A DNA stretch of 39,389 nucleotides, taken from assembly GCA_003451595.1 (NCBI GenBank), contig DMDA01000087.1, forward strand, positions 1 to 39,389. The letters run 5' to 3'. Positions 18,470-27,296 of this stretch are shown piece by piece (the first letter of the stretch is position 1; every line of letters begins with the position of its first letter). Below the pieces are notes generated by a model. That model searched no databases and was not told the DNA's origin. It was given only the letters and a program-made list of their open reading frames with translations. The position numbers and the translations under genes are program-made. This DNA comes from Chloroflexota bacterium. Its GTDB lineage: Bacteria > Chloroflexota > Anaerolineae > Caldilineales > Caldilineaceae.

Positions 18470-19707
18470 CCCGTTGCTGCAGAACGATAGGCTGCGTCGA
18501 AAATCTCGATCACATGGCGCGCGTGTTCAGCGGTGGCGACGGTGGGCTTATCGTCCAGAATCCAGTCGACCAGCTGCATTACATCTTCATAGACATGCGC
18601 CTCTTCCATCCTGCGATGCTGACCGACGACGTGTGGCAGTGCGCCGTTCATCCCAAACTCAGCGTCTAACTCCATGCCTGGATATTCAATCGGTTGGCCG
18701 TTGAGAGTCGCGCCATTGATGACGCCCTGCGTGCCAAAGATCAATGGGCGCCCCATGTTGGGCAGCCCACCCGCAGCCACGCCGTAGACGAAGGCGAAGA
18801 AGGCGTCGCCGAAGTCAAGCACCATCAACGTGTTATCGTCCATGTCGGTCGGCAGCATTTGGCCGCGAAACTCGCGTTCGTGCACGCGCACACCGGAAAA
18901 GGCCGTCACGCGCTTGGCCGGGCCGAGGATGCCGGTCATGGCGTGGAGGCCGTAGACGGTCATGTCGTAGAGCGGGCCGCCGCCTGGCTTGCGGAAATAC
19001 CATGCCGGGTTGATGTTGGTAAGCGGGTCGTCGCCACTGCGCACCGACGCTTCATCTTCATGGTAAGTGCCAAACGCAGACCCCGTCACCGCCCACGTCA
19101 GACGACCTATCGCGCCTTCCTGAATCAGTTGTTTGATCTTCTGATGTCGCGGGCGGAGCATTTCGCCAGGAGATGCAACGAGCTTCACGCCTTTCGCCCT
19201 GGCGGCTGCAATCAGCCGATCCGCTTCGGCGACGGTGGTGGTCATGCTCTTGTTGAAGTGGACGTGCACACCATGCTCAACGGCCAGCATGCCCTGCGCG
19301 TAGTGCACGCCGATGGGCGAACAAATTGAGACGGCGTCCACGTTGCCGGCGGCGAGCAACTCTTCCATCGTGGCATACGCAGCGGGGACGCCGAATTTTG
19401 CGGCTGCGGCCTGGGCGCGTTCCAGCACCGGGTCACAGACGGCGGTGATACGCACGCGGTCGCGCACGTCATCCATTGTTAGATGAGGAAAGTGGCCGCG
19501 CAGCGCAATGCTGCCTGCGCCAACGATTCCCAATCGCACAGAATCGCTCATGAAGAATCCTCCTGAGTGTGTTGTGGTGGTGTCAGGCACGCTTGGGGCG
19601 TCAGGAAGAAGTATTGCACCACATGTTCGATTGTCAAAAGCGGTTGACGATAGGTGCAAAGTGATCCTGGTGCGCCACACCGATAGACGCGCGAAGTAAT
19701 CGACTGC

Positions 19708-20967
19708 TCACCGCGCTGCCTCCAGCGACGCCAGAAGCCCGTCCAGATCAAACTCCCTGCCGCTGCCAGGCTCGGTCAGTAGCCGGCGCTGCATAGTTAT
19801 CAGCGCTGGCCACAAAACTGGCGAAACATTCATGTAGGTCGGCGCCGTGATCGCCTCAGCCTCGCTCACCAACGCAACGCCCTGCTGCACGCCGACGGGT
19901 AAAGATTGATCATCGCGGCGAGCCGTCAATGGGGCGTAAAGCCCACTGGCGGCGACGTCGGTGGCAAGGAGCGTGCGCCCTTCTTCTGATGCCAACAGTT
20001 CGGCAAAAGCCAGCGCCATGTCGCGATTGGGCGCCTGCGTCGGGATCATATAGCCGATTGCCATCACGACCTCGGCGGGCGGCTGCGCAAAATCGAGTGT
20101 GGGGAAGGGAAAGAAGGCGAGCGCATCACGCTGCTGCGGCGAAAGCGCGCCGAGAAACGCCGGCCCGGTGAGCACCATCGCGGCCTGTGGATTGGCCGCA
20201 CCGCCCACAGGCGCCACCATCGCCAGCGCCTCGTCGATGCCCTGCGTCGCCGACGTCTGCAGGAAGTAGCCTTTCTCCACCAGCGACGCCCACAACTCGA
20301 AGGCCAGGCGAAGGCGTGGATCATCGAAGGGGATGTCGCCGGCCAGGAATTGCTTGTGCACGGTCGGCCCGTTGAGGCGCAGATTCAGGTAATCGAACCA
20401 GAGCAGCCCCATGAATGGATCGGCGCCGCTGATGGCAAGCGGCGTGACGCCGTTGAGCCAGAGCGTTTCACAGAGCGCCAAAAATTCATCCCATGTCTGT
20501 GGCGGTTGCAAGCCAAATTGCTCAAACACGGCGCGGTTGTAGTAGATGCCGTTCCAGTTGTAACCGGTGGGGAGATAGTATTGACGCCCATCGCGCGCAC
20601 TCAGCGCTTGCAGGGCAGGCGGCGCCGCTTGATCTGCGCCGGACTGCACCCACAACTCGGTGAGATCGGTGAGCGCACCACTGCGCATGGCGCTGTCGAG
20701 AAACTGTCCGGGCGTGATCAGCATCAGATCGGGCGTCGGCGTAGTCGCCAGGTATTCCTCTGGTGCACGGTTGTACTGTTCGACGGCAAACTTGACGTGT
20801 GGGTGCGTGGTGCGGAAGCGTTCGATCAGCGTCCGCTCGGCGGCTTCCAGGCTCGAAAATGTGACATAACGCAAGGTGACGGGCGCAGGCGTTGGCGTGG
20901 GAGCTGAGCCAACGCCACACGCAGATAGGATCGTTGCTACAACAAGGAAGATCAAAAAGTGTCGCAT
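19708..20967 (-). CDS. ABC transporter solute-binding lipoprotein (family 1, sugar type)
   Basis: This 419-residue protein has a lipoprotein signal with lipobox LSAC (C17) followed by a Pro/Thr linker. The mature part follows the family 1 sugar-binding pattern: VTLRYVTFSS, FRTTHPHVKFAVE, LTDLTELW, YYLPTGYNWNGIYYNRAVFEQFG, and GVTPLAISG. Such proteins catch sugars outside the cell for an ABC importer. No permease or ATPase genes are adjacent, so it is an orphan receptor in this window. The Gfo/Idh gene downstream on the same strand fits sugar use, but a 156-bp gap makes co-transcription uncertain. Confidence 0.9.
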   Translation of the reverse strand: MRHFLIFLVVATILSACGVGSAPTPTPAPVTLRYVTFSSLEAAERTLIERFRTTHPHVKFAVEQYNRAPEEYLATTPTPDLMLITPGQFLDSAMRSGALTDLTELWVQSGADQAAPPALQALSARDGRQYYLPTGYNWNGIYYNRAVFEQFGLQPPQTWDEFLALCETLWLNGVTPLAISGADPFMGLLWFDYLNLRLNGPTVHKQFLAGDIPFDDPRLRLAFELWASLVEKGYFLQTSATQGIDEALAMVAPVGGAANPQAAMVLTGPAFLGALSPQQRDALAFFPFPTLDFAQPPAEVVMAIGYMIPTQAPNRDMALAFAELLASEEGRTLLATDVAASGLYAPLTARRDDQSLPVGVQQGVALVSEAEAITAPTYMNVSPVLWPALITMQRRLLTEPGSGREFDLDGLLASLEAAR

Positions 20968-21067
20968 CGTTTGGGTTCCAGCGTGATTGGCGGATATTCG
21001 ACTATGCAGGTCGAAATCGTAGCACGCGTGCGGGAGAAATTCACAATCACGCTGAAACCCCGAAAAT

Positions 21068-22489
21068 TTACGCCCATCCCAACAGCCGCGCCACCGACGC
21101 CGTGGTGAAGGTCACCAGAAACGCCAATCCCAATGGCAGCAGAGTGGCAACCATCGTCCACTTGCGATTCTGGGTTTCGTTCCAAATGGTGAGAATCGTC
21201 GTGCTGCACGGGTTGTGGAGCAGGCTGAAGAGCATCAGGTTCACTGCCGTCAGCATTGTCCAGCCGCCTAGCTGCGTCAACACAGTGTAAACCTGGGCGT
21301 CATCGAGTTCGAGCATGACGCCCGGCTGCGCCCCCGCCAGATTGGCGCCGAGCGTCATCGTCAACATCAGGATTGTCGGCACGACGATCTCATTGGCCGG
21401 AATGGCCACAATGTAGGCGAAGAGAATCACGCCGTTCAACCCGATGAGCAGACCGAGGGGATTGAGCAACGAGACCATGTGCCCTGCGATGCTCATGTCG
21501 CCGATGTAGATATTGCTGCTTAGCCAGATCACGGCGCCGGCAGGTGCGGCCATCGTCACTGCGCGCCAGAGCACGATCAGTGTGCGGTCGATGATCGACG
21601 TATAGATCGTCTGCCAGACGCGCGGCGGGCGATAGGGCGGCAGTTCCAGGCTGAAGGTTGATGTCTCGCCTTTGAGCCATGTGCGCGACAGGAACGCCGA
21701 AACGAGCAACGTCACCACGATGCCAAGGATCGCCACGGCGACTACGCTCCCCGCCGCCACAAAACTGGCGAGGAAGGGCGGGGCAGTCGCACCGATGAAA
21801 ATCGTACCCATCAAGATCAGGGTCGGCCAGCGCCCATTGCAGATGCTGAAATTGTTGGTGATGATTGCAATCAGGCGCTCGCGTGGGCTTTCGATGATGC
21901 GCGTCGCCACCACGCCCGCAGCGTTGCAGCCGTAACCCATCACCATCGACAGCGCCTGCTTGCCGTGAGCGCCGGCGCGGTGGAAAAGTCGATCCAGATT
22001 GAAGGCTACGCGCGGCAGATAGCCGAAGTCTTCCAGTAGCGTGAAAAGCGGGAAAAAGATCGCCATCGGCGGCAACATCACGGCGACGACCCACGCCGTT
22101 GCCATGTAAACGCCGTCAATCAGTAGGCCGGAAAGCCAGGTCGGCGCGTTCAGCAATGTAGCGCCCTGATGCAGCCAGGTGTAGCCCCAGTCGAGCAACA
22201 ACGTGCTGAGAATCTGTGACGGGATGTTGGCGCCAGCGATGGTTAGCCAGAAGACGCCCAGCAACAGTACAAACATGGCAGGAAAGCCCCATCTCCTGCT
22301 GGTGAGAATGCGGTCGAGTGTGCGGTCGAAGTCGAAACGGCTGCGCTGTCCAGATTGCGTCACGGCGCGATCGGCGATCTGCTCTGCTTCGGCATAGATG
22401 GAGGCGGTCAGCCGGTCATGTACATCGCCGCCTATCTCGGCGCGCAGGCGACGGGCGCTGTCGAGCAATTGATCGGTGTTGATTGCCAT
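21068..22489 (-). CDS. feoB: FeoB permease domain (ferrous iron transporter, C-terminal half of a split FeoB)
   Basis: This 473-residue protein corresponds to the membrane part of FeoB. The first 70 residues are soluble and match the end of the FeoB helical domain (IYAEAEQIADRAV in place of the usual RYxxI region). Then come many membrane segments, including two Gate-type repeats with typical motifs: LEDFGYLPRVAF, the MVMGYGCNAAGVVATR iron-pore Cys motif, and LFSLLHNPCSTTILTIWNE near the end. The ATG lies 1 nt after the stop of the G-domain ORF, in a different frame, so the two are surely co-translated and together make one transporter. Confidence 0.93.
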   Translation of the reverse strand: MAINTDQLLDSARRLRAEIGGDVHDRLTASIYAEAEQIADRAVTQSGQRSRFDFDRTLDRILTSRRWGFPAMFVLLLGVFWLTIAGANIPSQILSTLLLDWGYTWLHQGATLLNAPTWLSGLLIDGVYMATAWVVAVMLPPMAIFFPLFTLLEDFGYLPRVAFNLDRLFHRAGAHGKQALSMVMGYGCNAAGVVATRIIESPRERLIAIITNNFSICNGRWPTLILMGTIFIGATAPPFLASFVAAGSVVAVAILGIVVTLLVSAFLSRTWLKGETSTFSLELPPYRPPRVWQTIYTSIIDRTLIVLWRAVTMAAPAGAVIWLSSNIYIGDMSIAGHMVSLLNPLGLLIGLNGVILFAYIVAIPANEIVVPTILMLTMTLGANLAGAQPGVMLELDDAQVYTVLTQLGGWTMLTAVNLMLFSLLHNPCSTTILTIWNETQNRKWTMVATLLPLGLAFLVTFTTASVARLLGWA

Positions 22490-22490
22490 A

Positions 22491-23348
22491 TTAGTTCACA
22501 GCCTCCAACTCCAGGCGAATGGTCGGGGCGGGCTGCGGCGTCAATGTCTGCGTGAGTTGGCCGAGCGTGCCATCACGCACGGCGCGTTCGATGCTCTCAT
22601 CGCCGTCGAGCAGGCGCAGCGCCACCCAACGCGCATTGGGCAATCCCGGAAAGGCAAATTCGATCTGCCGCACAAGTTGAGCGACCGCACTTTCCAATTG
22701 TGGATCGCGATGATGGATGCGCCGAGGACGAGTTGCGTACATGCCGCGCGCAACCTCGTCGATGGCCTTGAGCAGTGCCTGAATACCCTCTCCCTGGCGC
22801 GCAGCCATTGGCACCACCGGCACGCCAAGATCGCGCGCCAGCCGACGCTCGTCGACCTGCAGTCCATGGCGTTTTGCCTCGTCCATCAGGTTCAACCCCA
22901 CCACCACGCGATCGGTGATCTCCAACACTTGCAACACCAGGTTGAGGTTGCGTTCCAGGCGTGTGGCGTCGACAATGACGACCGTCACTGACGGTTGACC
23001 GAAGAGGATGAAGTCGCGCGCTACTTCCTCGTCGGCGCTGGTCGAGAGCAGCGAGTAAGTCCCCGGCAGATCAACCAGCTTGTAGCGCTTGTCGCCATAT
23101 AGAAAGCCGCCCTCAGCGCGCACGACGGTCTTGCCCGGCCAGTTGCCGGTATGCTGGCGCAGCCCTGTCAGCGCGTTGAAAACGGTGCTCTTGCCGGTGT
23201 TCGGATTACCGGCCAGCGCCACGACATAATCCCAGTCGGTCATGTTGATGCCGAGCCGTGTCAGCTGCGCACCGTTGTACATCGGGCAGGTGGCGCACGC
23301 TGCGGCGATGGGTGCGGAGGGAGGGGTCACTGTGTTGTCTACAGTCAT
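22491..23348 (-). CDS. feoB: FeoB G-protein domain (N-terminal half of a split FeoB)
   Basis: This 285-residue protein holds the GTPase and most of the helical domain of FeoB. GTPase motifs: G1 GNPNTGKST (47-55), the switch I segment HTGNWPGKTV, G3 DLPGTYSL (93-100), and G4 NLMDEA. GTP binding regulates Fe(II) uptake by the permease. It starts at MTVDNTVT (AGGAG 8 nt upstream). An extra N-terminal extension of about 40 residues carries a CATCP pair (C18, C21), not part of standard FeoB, that might bind metal. The usual single FeoB of 600-800 residues is here two ORFs separated by one base. Confidence 0.94.
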   Translation of the reverse strand: MTVDNTVTPPSAPIAAACATCPMYNGAQLTRLGINMTDWDYVVALAGNPNTGKSTVFNALTGLRQHTGNWPGKTVVRAEGGFLYGDKRYKLVDLPGTYSLLSTSADEEVARDFILFGQPSVTVVIVDATRLERNLNLVLQVLEITDRVVVGLNLMDEAKRHGLQVDERRLARDLGVPVVPMAARQGEGIQALLKAIDEVARGMYATRPRRIHHRDPQLESAVAQLVRQIEFAFPGLPNARWVALRLLDGDESIERAVRDGTLGQLTQTLTPQPAPTIRLELEAVN

Positions 23349-23445
23349 GTCAATGCTCCTGATCAATTGGGGAGGGGCGCCCCACGTCGGCAAGCAACAC
23401 AGCCGGGCGCTGCGCCCCTCGGTTGAACTCGGTTGAATGTGCGCG

Positions 23446-23685
23446 TTATGCGCGTTCGATTTCTATCTGAATTTGCTGCGCCTGTTCACGACGCAAGGCG
23501 ATCACTGCTCCCCGCACGCGGTAGGCAGTCGGGTCGCCTAGTGGATTCTCCAGCGCCACTTCGATGGCGGCGCCCGGCAGGATGCCCAAGTCCATCATGC
23601 GTCGTCGCTCTGCGCCTGCTAGTTGCACCGCAGCCACGCGCGCCTTTGCATCGGAGGGGAGTTGATCGAGCGTGGTTTTCGTCAT
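23446..23685 (-). CDS. feoA: FeoA family iron transport accessory protein
   Basis: This protein of 79 residues has the SH3-like FeoA fold pattern: LDQLPSDAKARVAAVQLAG, then RRRMMDLGILPGAAIEV (the conserved RLxxLGhhpG motif) and YRVRGAVIALRREQAQQIQIE. FeoA is a small cytosolic partner needed for FeoB function. It starts at MTKTTLD with GAAAGAGA as a weak ribosome-binding site. It is the first gene of the feo operon; a strong promoter with a palindromic operator lies 55-82 nt upstream. Confidence 0.93.
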   Translation of the reverse strand: MTKTTLDQLPSDAKARVAAVQLAGAERRRMMDLGILPGAAIEVALENPLGDPTAYRVRGAVIALRREQAQQIQIEIERA

Positions 23686-23739
23686 AAACAAAAAATCTCT
23701 TTCGTTTCCAAAGATGCTATCTATACACAACTAAACAGT

Positions 23740-23767
23740 ATTTTAGCATAGGCTAAAAATTTGTCAA
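23740..23767 (-). promoter_or_regulatory. feo operon promoter
   Basis: On the minus strand a perfect -35 TTGACA (23762-23767) is separated by 16 nt from TAAAAT (23740-23745), a 5 of 6 match to the -10 consensus. It is the best sigma70-type promoter in the window. The predicted start is about 50 nt before the feoA ATG. Confidence 0.75.
23741..23758. promoter_or_regulatory. Candidate iron-regulator operator in the feo promoter
   Basis: TTTTAGC, a 4-nt spacer ATAG and GCTAAAA form an 18-bp palindrome covering the -10 box and most of the spacer. Its TTAG...CTAA shape resembles sites of DtxR/IdeR/MntR-family regulators more than Fur boxes. A repressor bound here would block RNA polymerase, as expected for iron-repressed uptake genes. 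Confidence 0.6.
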
Positions 23768-23823
23768 GCCCTGTAACCATCTTTCTTCGTTCTCTATCAA
23801 GAGGCATCACGACTTGCCGTGTA

Positions 23824-23832
23824 TGGTATACT
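23824..23832 (+). promoter_or_regulatory. Extended -10 element before the 13-bp repeats
   Basis: TGGTATACT carries an extended -10 (TGn) joined to TATACT, 5 of 6 to consensus. No good -35 is seen. Transcription would start around 23839, just before the repeat array, so the repeats would lie in the 5' leader of the radical SAM mRNA. Confidence 0.4.
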
Positions 23833-23841
23833 GCCTCGCGC

Positions 23842-23945
23842 CTATAGAGCATGGCTATAGAGCATGGCTATAGAGCATGGCTATAGAGCATGGCTATAGA
23901 GCATGGCTATAGAGCATGGCTATAGAGCATGGCTATAGAGCATGG
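23842..23945 (+). repeat. Eight perfect tandem copies of a 13-bp unit over the start of the radical SAM gene
   Basis: CTATAGAGCATGG is repeated eight times without change (104 bp). Each unit contains an ATG, so start codons occur every 13 bp in all three frames. The first six ATGs each open an identical 11-codon ORF (MAIEHGYRAWL) that ends within the array or just after it. The seventh (23929) opens the long radical SAM frame and the eighth ends after 13 codons. Identity of all units points to recent expansion. Confidence 0.97.
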
Positions 23946-25842
23946 CTATAACGGTGTCGTGGTTCGCACAATACAAGGTCTAGAAACATTGTCTCGAAAT
24001 CAGAATCAATCGATCCGGCAGGCAAATCATAGGGTGACGCGCAAGGCATCGACGGGCAAGTGGCGCACCGGTGCAGCACCCAATGAAGCGGGTGCAATCT
24101 ATAAAGACTGGGGCGGGCGGCTGCGTGTTGCCTTGACAATGCCGAATACCTACTTTGTCGGTATGAGTAGCCTGGCGCTGCAGCTTCTCTATCGGCGTTT
24201 TAACGGGGAAGAGGACGTCGTCTGCGAACGCATCTTCTGGGAGAAGGGCGCGGCGCAGGCGGGCAAGCCGCTACTCTCACTGGAAAGCGCCGCGCTGGCG
24301 ACAGATTTCGACGTGTGGGCCTTCACCATTTCGTGGGAGATGGATTACTTCAACGTTGTCGAGTTGCTACGTCAGGCGGGTATGCCGCTGCTGGCAGCCG
24401 AGCGCGCGACCTCGCGTCAGTGGGATGGCGCGCCGTGGCCCCTGCTCATCGTCGGCGGGCCGGGTGTGACGATGAACCCGGAGCCGGTGGCGCCCTTCTT
24501 CGACGCCATCCTGATCGGAGAGGGCGAGGAGGCTGTGCCGCACTTCATTGACTTGTGCCGCAGCGGGCTGGACGAACCGGCTGCACTGCTGGCTGCGCTC
24601 GACCGCACGCCGGGCTGGTATGTGCCCAGTCTGCGCCCCTCCAATCGTCACCATCCGCACTTTCGCAAAGTGGAGCGACTGTGGGTGCGCAATTTGCCCG
24701 ACTACAATACCAGCAGCGCACTCTACACGCCTGACACCGAATTCGCCAACATGCACCTGATGGAAATTGCGCGCGGCTGTGGGCGCGGCTGTCGCTTCTG
24801 TCTGGCGGGCTACGTCTATCGCCCGGCGCGCGAACAACCACTCGACACGGTGTTGGCTTCAGCGGCGCGGGCGATTCAACAAGGATACACCCGCATCGGT
24901 CTGGTTAGCGCAGCGGTGAGCGACCACACGCAGATCGACGAACTGGCGACCGAATTACAGCGCATGGGCGCCAGCCTCAGCGCATCTTCCATGCGCATGG
25001 ATCCGATCTCTGTCCCATTGATTAAGGCGCTGGCTGAGACTGGAGCGAAGAACCTGACCGTAGCGCCCGAAGCCGGTTCCCAGCGACTGCGCAATGTCAT
25101 CAACAAGACGCAAACCGAAGATCAGATGATGCGCGCCATTAGCCTTGCGCAGAGCTTCAACTTTCCACAGCTCAAACTCTACTTCATGGTCGGTCACCCC
25201 ACCGAGACCGACGACGACATCCAGGCGCTGATCGATTTCACGCTGACGGCGCGCAAGCACTTCAAGCGACGCATCGCCATCAACGCCACACCCTTCGTGC
25301 CCAAGGCGCACACGCCCTTTCAATGGGAGGCGATGACGCCAGTCGATACGTTGCGCCGCCGCCAGAAGACGATCTATCAGGCTTTAGCGCGTCACGGCGT
25401 CGAAGTGCGCGCCGATTCCCCCGACTGGGCCGAGGTGCAGGCGGTGCTGAGTCGCGGCGACCGCGCCCTGGCTGACGTACTGCTGGCGATCCCCTCCGGC
25501 GGGCTGACGGTGAAAAGCTTTTTCGAGGCAATGGCTGCTCACGGGCTGGTGAAGGAGCACTACACTGGCGCCTGGGAAGTCGGCGCGGCGCTGCCTTGGG
25601 ATGTGGTGCAGAGCGGCGTCAGCGAGAACTACTTCCACTACGAGCTGCGCCTGGCTGCACAAGACAAGACCGGGCTGAGCTGTCCGCCCGACAGTGCTGG
25701 CTGCATGGCCTGCCAGGCGTGCGACAAGGGATGGGCATTCCGCTACGGCGACAACGCCAATCGCCCTGTGCCTGCCGCCAAAGGCGGCCCCTGGCGCGCC
25801 GAAGACTGGCAGCCGTGGACACAGTTGAAGGTGAAGGTGTAG
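23929..25842 (+). CDS. B12-binding-type radical SAM protein (TIGR03960-like)
   Basis: This frame of 637 codons encodes a radical SAM enzyme. The cluster motif is C284, C288, C291 (RGCGRGCRFCLAGYVY). An N-terminal B12-binding-like domain (about 65-250) includes RVALTMPNTYFVGMSS and a GGPGVTMNPEPVAPF loop. The TIM-barrel part has MRMDPIS, TVAPEAGSQRLRNVINK and FMVGHPTETDDD. The C-terminus has a further Cys cluster (CPPDSAGCMACQACDKG), perhaps another Fe-S site. The pattern matches TIGR03960, usually beside a DUF2344 gene, which is not seen here. The frame opens at the seventh ATG of the 13-bp repeat; the true start may be an internal codon such as GTG at 24034, as conserved sequence begins near residue 45. 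Function is not established. Confidence 0.85.
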   Translation: MAIEHGYNGVVVRTIQGLETLSRNQNQSIRQANHRVTRKASTGKWRTGAAPNEAGAIYKDWGGRLRVALTMPNTYFVGMSSLALQLLYRRFNGEEDVVCERIFWEKGAAQAGKPLLSLESAALATDFDVWAFTISWEMDYFNVVELLRQAGMPLLAAERATSRQWDGAPWPLLIVGGPGVTMNPEPVAPFFDAILIGEGEEAVPHFIDLCRSGLDEPAALLAALDRTPGWYVPSLRPSNRHHPHFRKVERLWVRNLPDYNTSSALYTPDTEFANMHLMEIARGCGRGCRFCLAGYVYRPAREQPLDTVLASAARAIQQGYTRIGLVSAAVSDHTQIDELATELQRMGASLSASSMRMDPISVPLIKALAETGAKNLTVAPEAGSQRLRNVINKTQTEDQMMRAISLAQSFNFPQLKLYFMVGHPTETDDDIQALIDFTLTARKHFKRRIAINATPFVPKAHTPFQWEAMTPVDTLRRRQKTIYQALARHGVEVRADSPDWAEVQAVLSRGDRALADVLLAIPSGGLTVKSFFEAMAAHGLVKEHYTGAWEVGAALPWDVVQSGVSENYFHYELRLAAQDKTGLSCPPDSAGCMACQACDKGWAFRYGDNANRPVPAAKGGPWRAEDWQPWTQLKVKV

Positions 25843-25844
25843 AT

Positions 25845-26378
25845 TTACCTTTGTGAATCTTCGCGTCTCTGCGACCTGGCGTCAAAGTTGGCGATGTTCA
25901 AGCCGTCTTGATCGCGTGCACTTGCCCTCGCCGCCTCCAGCCGCCCGTGTTGGCGCAAGTGGGCGCGCAGGTCGAAGCCCGTCTTGAGCACGATCAGCAG
26001 CACCAGCGCCAGCATGGGCTGTCCCAACAGCCTCACCACGTAGCCGCCTGCCAGCACGACGACGTGCAGGATCAGCACGCGGCTGTAGGGCTGCTGCATG
26101 AGCTGGCCAGGGTTGATGTGCTGGTATTCCTAGCGCATCAGGTAGTTGTTGATGAACGATGTGCCGTGGCTCAGCCATAGCAGCCCCAACGCACCCCACA
26201 GCGTGGGGGGAACTTGCGCCAGTTGTCCCAACTCAAAGCCGCGCATCCCCTGCTCACTAAAGAGCACGAAGACAAAGATGCCGTGCACAAACCAGAAGAT
26301 GCCGTAATGGACAATGAAGAAGGGGATCAGAACGAACTGCGAGCCATGTTGCCAGGCGGTGCGCCGCGCGTCGTTCAT
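25845..26378 (-). pseudogene. Membrane protein gene broken by an in-frame TAG (DUF6498-like)
   Basis: Two frames in the same phase, 82 codons (26378-26133) and about 84 codons (26099-25848), are joined by open sequence except for one TAG at 26130-26132. Read through, it gives FFIVHYGIFWFVHGIF, then SHGTSFINNYLMR, stop, EYQHINPGQLMQQPYSRV and LHVVVLAGGYVVRLLGQP, a continuous membrane-protein pattern that I associate with DUF6498. Compared with what I recall of that family, the N-terminal helices are also missing. The ATG overlaps the isomerase stop (ATGA), so it sat at the end of that operon. A sequencing error at the TAG could mimic this. Confidence 0.7.
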
Positions 26379-27235
26379 GGAAAGCTCCGGCGCGCCACCT
26401 GCGCCTGCAAGAAGGCCAGTCCGGTGCGCACAAAGTCGGCGCCATCAGGACAGACATTGTGGAACATGCCGCGCTGAAAGGCGAAGTCGTCGATGGAGGA
26501 GTTATAGGCTTCCATCGTCAGCGGGCCAGCATAGCCGACTTCGCATAGTGAATCAAAGACGACATCCCAGGGCACTAAGCCACCGCCAGGGACGCCACGA
26601 TCATTCTCGCAGGTGTGGACACACCACAGCCGCGACGCCAGCGTGCGGATGGCGGCAGCGTAGTTGCGTTCCTCGGTGATGGCGTGATAGGTGTCAAAGA
26701 GCGCGTACAGGTTGGCGTGGTCGGCCAGGTCGATGAGCCGCATCATCTGCGCGGCGGTGTTGGCGACGTGGGTGCGGAAGTGGCTCATCGGTTCCAACAC
26801 GATCTTGACCCCGCGTGCGGCGGCGTACTCGGCCAATGTGTGCAGGCCCTCTGCCGTCCACGCATACTCATCGACCGGCGGGCGGCGACGCTTGACCACG
26901 CCTGGATGTCCGTAGAGCGCGCCAGCATAAGCGACCGCGCCTACCTCCGCCGCCAGATCGACCTGGCGACAGTGCCAGGTCAGTCCGATGCGGCGCTCCT
27001 CCGCCGTGTCTGCGGAGAGATCGGCGCTCAACGGCCAGGCGCCGCCCGGGCCAAGCACCAGCGTCAACCCCAGCGTTTCGGCGCGGCGCCGCGTCAGGTG
27101 AGGTGTGAAGATCACGTCGTCGCCTACCGATAATTCGGCCAGGTCAAGCCCCAGCGCTTTCATCGTGTCGAGAATCGGCAGGGCGGCGTCGCTCCAACGA
27201 TCTGTGAACAAATAGCAGTGTGCCCCGTATTGCAT
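26375..27235 (-). CDS. Sugar phosphate isomerase/epimerase (TIM barrel, tagatose/psicose 3-epimerase-like)
   Basis: This 286-residue protein fits the xylose isomerase-like TIM barrel family. Four metal ligands are seen in the expected order: E148 (VLEPMSHF), D181 (FDTYHA), H207 (VHTCENDRG) and E242 (TMEAYNSS), spaced as in D-tagatose / D-psicose 3-epimerases. H184 and R213 are at usual substrate positions. The sugar epimerised is unknown. AGGAT lies 8 nt before the ATG. It is divergent from rho and overlaps the following pseudogene by 4 nt. Confidence 0.88.
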   Translation of the reverse strand: MQYGAHCYLFTDRWSDAALPILDTMKALGLDLAELSVGDDVIFTPHLTRRRAETLGLTLVLGPGGAWPLSADLSADTAEERRIGLTWHCRQVDLAAEVGAVAYAGALYGHPGVVKRRRPPVDEYAWTAEGLHTLAEYAAARGVKIVLEPMSHFRTHVANTAAQMMRLIDLADHANLYALFDTYHAITEERNYAAAIRTLASRLWCVHTCENDRGVPGGGLVPWDVVFDSLCEVGYAGPLTMEAYNSSIDDFAFQRGMFHNVCPDGADFVRTGLAFLQAQVARRSFP

Positions 27236-27296
27236 AAGCGATATCCTGCGTGTGGTGGTTTAGCTGTTTTCCATAATCCTATGTTATCTTGGGGGT

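Noticed and set aside
23842..23945. Frame-switching phase variation by the 13-bp repeat
   Set aside because: The start codon of the long frame lies in the next-to-last unit, so gain or loss of upstream units does not alter its frame. Only leader length and number of short upstream ORFs would change.
26130..26132. TAG read as pyrrolysine or other recoding in the membrane-protein gene
   Set aside because: No pyrrolysine genes or recoding element are seen, and the protein is not a methylamine methyltransferase. A nonsense mutation is simpler.
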